8,640 nt of DNA from Candidatus Omnitrophota bacterium (GTDB lineage: Bacteria; Ratteibacteria; UBA8468; B48-G9; JAFGKM01), in contig JAMWBY010000058.1 of the NCBI GenBank assembly GCA_023818745.1, forward strand, positions 1-8,640, given 5' to 3'. The position numbers were made by a program, and so were the translations under genes. This document shows positions 1-7,064 of the stretch, one piece after another. The notes under the pieces are model-generated. The model saw only the letters and a list, made by a program, of their open reading frames with translations, searched no databases and was not told the DNA's origin. How positions within the stretch are numbered: position 1 is the stretch's first letter; each line of letters opens with the position of its first letter.

Positions 1-492
1 ACAAAAATATTCCTCTTCATAAGTCCTTTTTGAAACATTTTTTAAATATTGAATAACTGTTTTATATGGATTTCTTAATTTTTCCGGTTTACAAGGCAAT
101 TTAACATCAATCGGTTCTGTTATATATTTATCATGTTCTTGACCTCTTATTAAAATCCAACCATCAAAATCTCTCTGATAATTCATACCAGGAGCAAATG
201 GATGTGGTGTATCAAAAATTCCCATACTTATATATCCACTTTCTTTTAAAATTTTTGGTATTGTTATATCTTTTTCAGGTAAAGGTGCCCATTTATAATA
301 TGTAAAAACAAATTTACCAGTTAATATCTCATGTCTGTTTGGAACGGTTGGAAAAGAACCTATATAAGCATTTTCAAATAAAATTGAATTTTTTGCAAAT
401 TTATCTATATTTGGTGTTGAAATCCAATTATTACCATAACAACCTAAAAAATCTCTTCTTAAAGTATCTGAAATTATTAAAATTATATTCAT
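1..492 (-). CDS. Sulfatase-like hydrolase (alkaline phosphatase superfamily), partial, Thr at nucleophile position
   Basis: The first 164 residues are present; the rest lies beyond base 1. The start opens with a strand ending in a metal-ligand Asp (IISDTLRRDFLGCYGN, Asp9), followed by TPNIDKFAKNSILFENAY, the usual sulfatase N-terminal pattern that leads to the active-site loop. Sulfatases have C/S-x-P-S-R-x-x-x-x-T-G there. This protein reads T49-V-P-N-R53 followed by HEILTGK, so the residue normally turned into formylglycine is Thr (codon ACC, bases 348-346). Thr is the nucleophile in relatives such as nucleotide pyrophosphatases, phosphopentomutase and LTA synthase, so a phosphate-ester or other phospho-group substrate is possible; this is inference. 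No signal peptide is visible, suggesting a cytoplasmic enzyme. The ATG at 492 overlaps the stop of the upstream IclR gene (ATGA) and has AAAGGAGG six bases upstream, which fixes the start. Family assignment is confident; substrate is unknown. Confidence 0.88.
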   Translation of the reverse strand, partial: MNIILIISDTLRRDFLGCYGNNWISTPNIDKFAKNSILFENAYIGSFPTVPNRHEILTGKFVFTYYKWAPLPEKDITIPKILKESGYISMGIFDTPHPFAPGMNYQRDFDGWILIRGQEHDKYITEPIDVKLPCKPEKLRNPYKTVIQYLKNVSKRTYEEEYFC

Positions 493-1250
493 CTTCCACC
501 TCCTTTTTCATATCCAATTTTTTTTGAAATTTCATAACAGACCCCTTTTAAAATTTTTCCAAAATTTTTAATTTTTTCTCTTTTTATTCTATAAGATGGA
601 CCTGCTATACTGATAATTCCTATAATTTCCCCATCATAATCAAAAATTGGAGCCGCAATCCTTATAACATCAATTCTTGCTTCTCCTATATCATATGCCC
701 AACCTTCCTTTTTTATCTTTTCTATTTCTTCTATAAGTTTTCCTTTATTTGTAATTGTTTTTGGTGTAATTTTTTTAAGTTTTTTCTTACTCATAAAATT
801 TTTAAAAACACCCTCGTCATATGCAAGTAGAATTTTACCAGGGGCAGATGCATGCAATGTTTTATATTTTGAACCAATTTGAGCAACAAGTTTTATTGAT
901 TGCGGACTTTCAATTTTGTCAATATATAGAATTTCATCATTATAAGGAATGATTAATTCAATTGTCTCTCCTGTTTTCTTACATAATTCTTTTAAATATG
1001 GACTTGTAATTTCTCTTAATTGTATTTCAGAAAGTATCTTATTTGCATAAGATAGAAAACTATATCCAAGTTTATATTTTTTATCCTGATAAATTACAAA
1101 ATTTTTATCTATAAGTGTTTTTAAAATTCTATAAAGTGTTGTTTTAGGAATATTTAATTTTCTTTGCAACTGAACAAAAGTCATAAAATTTTCCTCTTTC
1201 AACTTTTCAAAAACCTCTATTCCTTTTTCAAGTAAATTTTTTTGTTTCAT
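489..1250 (-). CDS. IclR-family transcriptional regulator
   Basis: A 253-residue protein, the usual IclR length. An N-terminal winged helix-turn-helix at about residues 5-60 (TFVQLQRKLNIPKTTLYRIL, then a wing ending NFVIYQDKKYKLG) is followed by the IclR effector domain at about 79-247. Family hallmarks there are KTLHASAPGKILLAY near 131-145 and GWAYDIGEARIDVIRIAAPI near 183-202, followed by GIISIAGPSYRI. It should bind a small metabolite and repress or activate nearby genes. The ATGA overlap with the downstream sulfatase-like gene makes that gene the likeliest target, with autoregulation plausible. The frame stays open upstream to a TTG at 1289, but that TTG is part of a -35 box, so the ATG at 1250 is preferred; an ATG at 1262 is the alternative. 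Neither ATG has a clear Shine-Dalgarno, unlike most genes here, which suggests a leaderless or near-leaderless transcript. The effector is not predictable. Confidence 0.93.
   Translation of the reverse strand: MKQKNLLEKGIEVFEKLKEENFMTFVQLQRKLNIPKTTLYRILKTLIDKNFVIYQDKKYKLGYSFLSYANKILSEIQLREITSPYLKELCKKTGETIELIIPYNDEILYIDKIESPQSIKLVAQIGSKYKTLHASAPGKILLAYDEGVFKNFMSKKKLKKITPKTITNKGKLIEEIEKIKKEGWAYDIGEARIDVIRIAAPIFDYDGEIIGIISIAGPSYRIKREKIKNFGKILKGVCYEISKKIGYEKGGGR
499..506 (-). promoter_or_regulatory. Shine-Dalgarno site of the sulfatase-like gene, inside the IclR coding end
   Basis: AAAGGAGG lies six bases before the ATG at 492 and is embedded in the last codons of the IclR gene (the Gly-Gly-Gly-Arg tail). 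With the ATGA stop/start overlap at 492-489, it indicates translational coupling between regulator and enzyme. Confidence 0.8.
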
Positions 1251-1257
1251 ATTTGGA

Positions 1258-1282
1258 ACCATAGTACCATATTTAAACCATA
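1258..1282 (-). repeat. Three TATGGT direct repeats within the IclR promoter
   Basis: TATGGT occurs at 1282-1277, 1271-1266 and 1263-1258, with starts 11 and 8 bases apart, spread through the spacer and -10 region. The first two copies lie on the same helical face. The position suits an autoregulatory operator for the IclR protein, although IclR operators are more often inverted repeats. The motif is AT-rich, so chance occurrence is possible. Confidence 0.3.
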
Positions 1283-1289
1283 AAGTCAA
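1261..1289 (-). promoter_or_regulatory. Sigma-70-like promoter of the IclR/sulfatase pair
   Basis: Reading the minus strand, TTGACT (1289-1284) is followed by a 17-base spacer and TACTAT (1266-1261). The spacer ends in TGG, forming an extended -10. The -35 matches TTGACA at five of six positions and the -10 matches TATAAT at four of six. A start site about seven bases past the -10 would fall near 1254, only a few bases before the ATG at 1250, giving a nearly leaderless mRNA. This would uncouple the IclR/sulfatase pair from the upstream operon. Confidence 0.6.
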
Positions 1290-1306
1290 ATATGATTAAA
1301 AAAATT

Positions 1307-1855
1307 TTAACCCTGAATAAAAATAGGACTTGCCCATGCATACGAACCACTTTTACACTTTACACGAACATAGTAAAAAAGAAATCTATTCAATATTTTT
1401 GATTCAATATAACAATTCTTAATTGGCTGTTCATCAATAAATTTTATATCTAAAAACCAGTTATCAAAATTTGAGGAGTAGATAATATCTCCATTTCTTA
1501 AAATTTCTATCCTGGCAATATTATTTTTACCAGCAGAAACGACTTTTATTTCTCTTTTATCAAGTTTTCTTTCATATTTAATTATTTCGCCCCAAAATTC
1601 CATTAATTCTAAAATCAAGAAAAATTCTCTCTTTCATTGTTGCATATGTCTTTCTATTTTTTATACCATTAAATATTGATTTTATTTCCAGATAAGGAGA
1701 AAAAACATCTGTAAGCCCGGGTGGATAAACCATTTTGAATAAATTTTAATAGATGTCATAAATTCCTTTCCAGGATAAATTTTTTCACTTATTTCACTAT
1801 GTTCTTTAGACCAACTTGTATGATGCGGAACAATAAAAAAATCAAATCTTAAAAC
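1307..1855 (-). pseudogene. Decayed DUF3604 gene remnant (3' part)
   Basis: Pieces of one DUF3604 (PHP-like phosphoesterase-related) protein can be read in successive frames. Bases 1855-1718 give FDFFIVPHHTSWSKEH, with the family's Pro-His-His-Thr motif (PHH codons at 1828-1820). A frame change near the CCCGGG at 1716-1721 leads to PGLTDVFSPYLE, then NRKTYATMKERIF and LDFRINGILG, matching the family's 'RRTYATTGARI..DFRVNG' region. A second shift at the CCCC run 1590-1593 (one surplus base) leads to the last 90 or so residues: GEIIKYERKL, ARIEILRNGDIIYSS and the terminal FYYVRVKCKSGSYAWASPIF, typical of the DUF3604 C-terminus. The N-terminal metal-binding part and much between PHHT and PGLTDV are missing, and the remnant starts inside the DUF4838 stop region, so this looks like deletion plus frameshifts rather than sequencing error alone. 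The open stretch 1618-1307 (103 codons) should not be called a separate gene. Confidence 0.72.
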
Positions 1856-3912
1856 TTATAAATAGATAAAAGTTCTTCTATTGAATTTTCTTTTCCTGTC
1901 ATTCTCATTGTTTCATCAGATAGAAATTTTTTTACAAGTTCTTCAGGTGATTTATAGTTTCTTCCTCCTATACTCTGCCATCTTGCAAATTTTCCAGTCC
2001 CCCAGATGTAATATGGGACATTCACTGCATAAGGATTATTTAGAAGTATATCTATCATCATTAAGTAATGCAAATCAAGCAATTTTTTAACTTTATCCTG
2101 GTCTATTTTTTCTCCCTTTTCTTTCTTCTTAACATATTCATCAAGCAAAAATTCAACTTCTACAAAATTAAGTCCTATTCTTAAAAAGTTTATCCTTGAA
2201 ATTATCTCTAACTCATCTTTTACTGCCTCTTCTGCTTTTTTAAGTTTTTCTCTTAATTTCTCAAAATCATATATTTCCCATTCCTTCTTGTTTTCTGTAA
2301 TATACTGGATTGTTAAAAAGTAATCTTCAATATATTTTGCCCCTTTACCAAATCCCAAACAATAGTCCTTTATAATTTCTTCTGGTTTTAAATATGGATT
2401 CCAGACAAGTTTTGCAACTGCATAATAATTAAGTCCGTGTAAAGACCAGTGGTGTAAAATAGAATCAAAATCAGTTGCAATTGTTCCGTTATCTGTAAAA
2501 AATTTCATCAATCTACATAATCTGTCCACCATAACATGAGGTTTTACATTTCTTCTTGCTCCTCCTTCATGAAGTATATTAGGTCTCCAGAAAATATATT
2601 TTGCACCTGCTTTTTTCCAGTCATCCCAGTGTTCTTCTGTACTTGGAACATATCTTATAACTATATTTGGATGTAATTTTCTTTCAACGGGGGGGTGGGA
2701 ATATACGCTATACGCATCCGCTACAAAAAGTAAGTCAGGATATTCTTTTGTAACTATTTCAGCAATACTATTCCAGAAATATACCATCCTATCTGTTAAT
2801 GAAACATACTCTATTTCTTCCCTTGCTGGTTCACCTGGTTTTTTAAATATCGTCATTTTTATTTTTGGAGCATTTGGAGGGTCAAGTTTTTTGCATTCTT
2901 CACACATACAAAATGAAGCATAACCACCATCATTTGGAGAAATTGATACACTTTTTACATTCGGATTTTTCTTAACCTGTTCAATTATATATTCTGCAAT
3001 TGCTTTTATTAACTCTGGATTTGATTTACATAATCTAACTCTGTCAGGTGAAACTTTACTCATATCTCTTGTTCCATCTGCCTGAAGTGCAAACCATTCT
3101 GGATGTTCTTGGCCATACTTTGGATATACCCAACTAAACGCATGCCCTCCTCTTATTCCAAAATCACCTCCTACTCCATACCACAAAAACCACCCTGTAT
3201 TACCTTTATTTTTACCTTTTTCGCTAAACAGTTTTCCAAATTCATCCTTTGTTATAACTCCAAGGAATTCAAGCCCACTTAAAGGTCTATCTGCAAGTAC
3301 ATTTCCCCATCTTACCCCTCTCTGTGGTATTGGTGGATTGTAAACTATATCTACTCCATCTATTTCTATTGTTTCCTTATTTGGTATTACTTCTCCTACC
3401 TCTCCAGGCCATAAGTATCTACACCCAAGTTTTTCAAGTAATTCAAACACTGCTTTTTTTACTCCTCCTCCATTGACTTCTTTTGCTCCTGTTATAACTA
3501 TGTAATTCTGCCCTGTTTTTATCATTACTCCTGCTGGCTTCAATATGTCTGTATTTATACCAAGTTTTTTTGTTATGTCTCCATCTCCTATCAAAATAAA
3601 ATTGAATCCAGCATATTTCCCACTTTTTAAAACTATTTTATCTTTCTCAATTGTTATATCTTTTAAATCTGCTTCCTTTACTATATCCAGTTTTACTCCA
3701 CTCATTAAATTAATATACCTCTGTAAAATATTGGCTGATTCAACTTCATCTCTTCTATTCTGTAATGACGTTTCTTCTCTTGGTACTGATGGAATAACTA
3801 TTAATGATTTTGCAACTTTATTTTCTACTATCTTAATTGCACTTTCTCCTGGTAAAAAGAAAAATATCTGAAACAAAATTAAAAATACTAAATAAAAAAT
3901 CCTTTTTAACAT
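1849..3912 (-). CDS. Exported DUF4838-domain protein, glycosidase-like
   Basis: 687 residues. Residues 1-25 (MLKRIFYLVFLILFQIFFFL, then PGESA) are a Sec signal peptide, so it acts outside the cytoplasm. Residues about 35-190 form an alpha/beta domain resembling those preceding the barrel in alpha-glucuronidases and hexosaminidases (YIVITGAKE, then GGVKKAVFELLEKLGCRYLWPGE). Residues about 195-490 are the DUF4838 region, probably a TIM barrel: HPEWFALQADGTRD, SVSISPNDGG, the Cys cluster FCMCEEC at 334-340, and SLTDRMVYFWNSIAEIV. Residues 500-687 are mostly helical, with a charged stretch around 550-610. Hydrolysis of uronic-acid-containing or other complex glycans is a fold-based guess; no catalytic pair was assigned. 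The ATG at 3912 has AGGAGGT four bases upstream in the 14-base gap after the preceding gene, so it is the third gene of the pseudopilin operon. Confidence 0.87.
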   Translation of the reverse strand: MLKRIFYLVFLILFQIFFFLPGESAIKIVENKVAKSLIVIPSVPREETSLQNRRDEVESANILQRYINLMSGVKLDIVKEADLKDITIEKDKIVLKSGKYAGFNFILIGDGDITKKLGINTDILKPAGVMIKTGQNYIVITGAKEVNGGGVKKAVFELLEKLGCRYLWPGEVGEVIPNKETIEIDGVDIVYNPPIPQRGVRWGNVLADRPLSGLEFLGVITKDEFGKLFSEKGKNKGNTGWFLWYGVGGDFGIRGGHAFSWVYPKYGQEHPEWFALQADGTRDMSKVSPDRVRLCKSNPELIKAIAEYIIEQVKKNPNVKSVSISPNDGGYASFCMCEECKKLDPPNAPKIKMTIFKKPGEPAREEIEYVSLTDRMVYFWNSIAEIVTKEYPDLLFVADAYSVYSHPPVERKLHPNIVIRYVPSTEEHWDDWKKAGAKYIFWRPNILHEGGARRNVKPHVMVDRLCRLMKFFTDNGTIATDFDSILHHWSLHGLNYYAVAKLVWNPYLKPEEIIKDYCLGFGKGAKYIEDYFLTIQYITENKKEWEIYDFEKLREKLKKAEEAVKDELEIISRINFLRIGLNFVEVEFLLDEYVKKKEKGEKIDQDKVKKLLDLHYLMMIDILLNNPYAVNVPYYIWGTGKFARWQSIGGRNYKSPEELVKKFLSDETMRMTGKENSIEELLSIYKF

Positions 3913-3926
3913 AAAGACCTCCTTTT

Positions 3927-6900
3927 TTAAAATTTTTCTGGTTCAAATCTTAAAAATTTATAAAAATTATTCATTCCTTTTAATAAACCCTCTTTATCTC
4001 CTCCTAAAATAATGATAATATGTTTTTCTTTAGCATATGGATTGGTAATTTTATATATTGAATAACTCCCTTTTTGGGGATAATCAACTGGTTTTGACTT
4101 TAATTTTTCATCTTCTAAAAACTCTTTTAATTCATCATCTTTCTGAGTTAAAAACAATATAAAATTATTTTTATTTTTTTCTGCTTTTTTCCATTGACTA
4201 TAATTAAATTTTGAATTACTTCTGGAATAAATTTTTTCATTAAATTTATTTGATATTTCTTCATCGCCACTCAATATGTATTCAGGAAGTCCTTTAATTA
4301 TTAAACTATCAAATCCATAAAATATAGATGGCTTAATATATTTCTCATAGTTTTTTAATTCTTTCAATATATTTAAAACCTCAAGTTTTGCAAATATTAC
4401 TTCTTCATAAGGTATATTTTGTACTTTTTTAAATTTCTCACTTATGCTTTGAAGTATTTCTTCAAAATTTTTTAATTTTTCATTCCAAATATTATTCTCT
4501 TTTAAATTTGTAATCCACTGTTTTGCCAAATAAAAATACTGTGCATCCTCTACTCCATCCCTTGCTCCTTCCCATGCCGCACTTGCTATTGGTCCATCTT
4601 CGGAAGGAAAAATAAGAGCATCTGATAAACTTCCCCTATAATAAACATGTAAATGCATCCCATTTAGATTATTAGAAAAACATCTCCAAGCAAAACTCCT
4701 TCTTGATTCATAACTTTCCCAAACCGCTCCCCATCCAATATATGTCCATATCTCATCAGTCAGGTCTAAATTCCCTTCTTTTATTCTTTCCTCTTTATCT
4801 TTTTCTTCTGGTATTGGGCCATGCCAAAAGTCAGTTGAAGGATTTAATATTGACATCTGAATTTTTGACCTTATTGGAAAACAAGTATGTAAAATTCTCC
4901 ATCCAAGATTGTTATACATTTTTCCTATCTCAGCCATTTTAGGATAAAATTCTGCTGGCATCTCGTCTACAAATTTTAATATTCTATCCCTATATGTATA
5001 TCCTTTTTCTTCAAGATATCTTGCAAGTTCTTTTATCATCCATTTTTCATCTTCTGTTCTCTCTTCAAGTCCACTTTCTCTTATATAAACTCTTATAAGT
5101 CCAGCTTCTATTATTTCCTCTATCCATTTATCCCAGGATGAAAAATCAATAAAGTTGCCATATACTTTTGCTCCTTTTACAGGGTCTCCTTTGGGTAATA
5201 TCTTAATTTCTATTTCCTTGGGTAATCTTGTATAATTTTTCCCCCATCCTGAAAAAATTTGTGCAATATTTACCCTATGAAGTGATAAGTCATCTAAATA
5301 TTTCTTCCATAAATTTTTATTCCATTTACACATGGGGCCAATTGAACTTAAAAGGTATCCTTCTACTTCAAACTCAAAGATATTTCTTTCAGGTAGTTTA
5401 ATATCAAAAACATTAACTTTGCATACTATTTTCTTTACCTCTCCTTTTGCTGGTTTTATTATTAAAGGGATTTCATAAACACCACTTTTTACATTCCTTC
5501 CATTCCATATCAGCCAGATTGTTCTATCTTTTTGTTCTAAAGGAGTAAATTTATTATTCCTTACTAATTTATAACCTATTCTCCCTTCAAGTCCAACTTT
5601 TTCAAGTTTCAAATCTTCCTCTTCCTGAACATACACATTTATTCTTTCATCTTCTGAAAAAATCTCAAATTCTCCTAATTCCTTCAAAACTCTTATTTTT
5701 AAAGATACTGCTTCAAGTTCATCTTTACCTACATATAACTCAATTTTATCTGTATCTTTTCCTCTCTCTTTTTCAAAAGCAAAATAATCTTTATAAACAA
5801 TATATCCCCTTTTTTCATCCTTTTCTGTAATCTGAAATATATCTTTTTTCTCTCTTAATTTAAAATCAGGTATATCTTTCATTACAAATTTACTTCTTCC
5901 CTTTTTTTCTCTTATATAATCAGGAGGCGGTTTGTCTATTGGAAAGGGTATTTCATACTCTCCTAAAAATTCTTTTCCTGAATAAATCTTCTGTTTAATT
6001 ATTATCCCTTCTTTTATATTCCAAAAAACTTCCTTTTCATAAATATTACCTGCTTTCAATGAACTAAATTTTATATCTGGCAAATTTAATTCAACACACG
6101 ATTTTTTATCTGTTATTATTGAAACAATTTTTAACTCTTCAAGGTTATATAAAGGAAATATTTGATGCTTGACTTTGTATCCTTCTTTTTCTTTATCAAA
6201 AATTAAATTTAAAACATATTTCTCCCCCGCATCTAAACATCCATCAAGTCCATTTACAACAGAAATATTAAATTTCGTTATTACTTCTTTACCAGGAGGT
6301 AAATTTGAAAATACCCATTCATAAGTTGCTGTTTCTCCTTTTATCCATCTGTAAAACCATCTATAAAAATCATCATTAAAAGTGAAAACAAGGCCTCTTT
6401 TGTTCTTCTTGTCTATAAAAGCATTCCATGTCGGTATTATATCAAGTTGAAATTTACCTTTAAGTTCATCTGGTAAATTGCTATTGTCTCCTATTTCTCT
6501 TACTGTTTTTATCGTTGGAATAAATAATTTATCTTTTTCCCAATTCGGTGGTTCTCCAGAAGGCCAGAAAAAGTTTCTTATTGCAAGTTCATAAGAACCA
6601 GTTTCCTTATTTGTATAGTTTAAATAATGATACTCAATAAAAATTGAAGGAGTATTTTCTTTTAACGTTATAATCTTTTTTATAATGATATCATCTTCTT
6701 TTTCCCTTGTTAATTCAAGATATATACTTACTTCACCTTTTGTTTTTTTTATAACTTTGTAATCATATATCTTTTTATATCTATCTCCTCTATCATCAAG
6801 TGCTCCTCCAAGCCCACCTTTCCATTTGGGATGTTCTGGTGGATAATCAAAAAATACCATATTTGTTCCTGATTTTTTATCAATAAGTTTTCCAATTCTT

Positions 6901-7046
6901 CCACCCATTTCAGGATATATTGTCATTGATAAAAATTCATTTGTAAGAGTTATTTCTTTTCCATATTCTCCTTTTTTTTCTTCAAAGTTGACTTCTGAAA
7001 AACTAAAAATTGAAAAAATTAAAAATAAATATAATAATTTACACAT
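3927..7046 (-). CDS. Exported multidomain protein: mutarotase-like domain plus DUF4091-type barrel
   Basis: 1039 residues with a short signal peptide (MCKLLYLFLIFSIFSFS). Residues about 25-270 resemble galactose-mutarotase-like/DUF5107 beta-sandwiches (EFLSMTIYPEMGGRIGKLID). Residues 270-430 look like beta-rich linker. Residues about 435-550 match the sandwich that precedes DUF4091 barrels (YVGKDELEAVSLKIRVL). Residues about 555-840 form a probable TIM barrel with KFVDEMP at 691-697 (compare the family's 'DEP') and the DUF4091 signature region 770-840: WESYESRRSFAWRCF, then NLNGMHLHVYYRG and FPSEDGPIASAAWEGARDG. After a helical stretch, residues about 905-1039 form an alpha/beta domain ending IIIILGGDKEGLLKGMNNFYKFL, similar in pattern to the start of the next protein. 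A role in extracellular glycan breakdown is inferred; substrate unknown. The ATG at 7046 has AGGAGG four to five bases upstream. Spacing is 18 bases from the pseudopilin and 14 to the DUF4838 gene. Confidence 0.85.
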   Translation of the reverse strand: MCKLLYLFLIFSIFSFSEVNFEEKKGEYGKEITLTNEFLSMTIYPEMGGRIGKLIDKKSGTNMVFFDYPPEHPKWKGGLGGALDDRGDRYKKIYDYKVIKKTKGEVSIYLELTREKEDDIIIKKIITLKENTPSIFIEYHYLNYTNKETGSYELAIRNFFWPSGEPPNWEKDKLFIPTIKTVREIGDNSNLPDELKGKFQLDIIPTWNAFIDKKNKRGLVFTFNDDFYRWFYRWIKGETATYEWVFSNLPPGKEVITKFNISVVNGLDGCLDAGEKYVLNLIFDKEKEGYKVKHQIFPLYNLEELKIVSIITDKKSCVELNLPDIKFSSLKAGNIYEKEVFWNIKEGIIIKQKIYSGKEFLGEYEIPFPIDKPPPDYIREKKGRSKFVMKDIPDFKLREKKDIFQITEKDEKRGYIVYKDYFAFEKERGKDTDKIELYVGKDELEAVSLKIRVLKELGEFEIFSEDERINVYVQEEEDLKLEKVGLEGRIGYKLVRNNKFTPLEQKDRTIWLIWNGRNVKSGVYEIPLIIKPAKGEVKKIVCKVNVFDIKLPERNIFEFEVEGYLLSSIGPMCKWNKNLWKKYLDDLSLHRVNIAQIFSGWGKNYTRLPKEIEIKILPKGDPVKGAKVYGNFIDFSSWDKWIEEIIEAGLIRVYIRESGLEERTEDEKWMIKELARYLEEKGYTYRDRILKFVDEMPAEFYPKMAEIGKMYNNLGWRILHTCFPIRSKIQMSILNPSTDFWHGPIPEEKDKEERIKEGNLDLTDEIWTYIGWGAVWESYESRRSFAWRCFSNNLNGMHLHVYYRGSLSDALIFPSEDGPIASAAWEGARDGVEDAQYFYLAKQWITNLKENNIWNEKLKNFEEILQSISEKFKKVQNIPYEEVIFAKLEVLNILKELKNYEKYIKPSIFYGFDSLIIKGLPEYILSGDEEISNKFNEKIYSRSNSKFNYSQWKKAEKNKNNFILFLTQKDDELKEFLEDEKLKSKPVDYPQKGSYSIYKITNPYAKEKHIIIILGGDKEGLLKGMNNFYKFLRFEPEKF

Positions 7047-7064
7047 AGTCCCTCCTTTTATTTT

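Noticed and set aside
339..527. Plus-strand ORF of 62 codons.
   Set aside because: It is antisense to the sulfatase-like and IclR genes, has a low-complexity Leu/Lys/Asn sequence and no ribosome site; a shadow frame.
1251..1289. Longer IclR start using TTG at 1289.
   Set aside because: The TTG is the -35 of a good promoter, has no ribosome site, and the extra 13 residues precede the normal family start.
1296..1310. TTAAAA-AAA-TTTTAA inverted repeat as a terminator after the remnant.
   Set aside because: The stem is only six A/T pairs with no G/C and no following T-tract of note; such repeats are common by chance at this composition.
1307..1618. The 103-codon open frame as an independent small gene.
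   Set aside because: Its C-terminal 90 residues match the end of DUF3604 and the upstream frames hold the preceding parts of the same family; its start codon would be a TTG inside that homology.
2689..2695. Run of seven G on the plus strand inside the DUF4838 gene, as a frameshift site.
   Set aside because: The reading frame continues with family-like sequence on both sides (YSHPPVERK), so there is no sign of a frame change.
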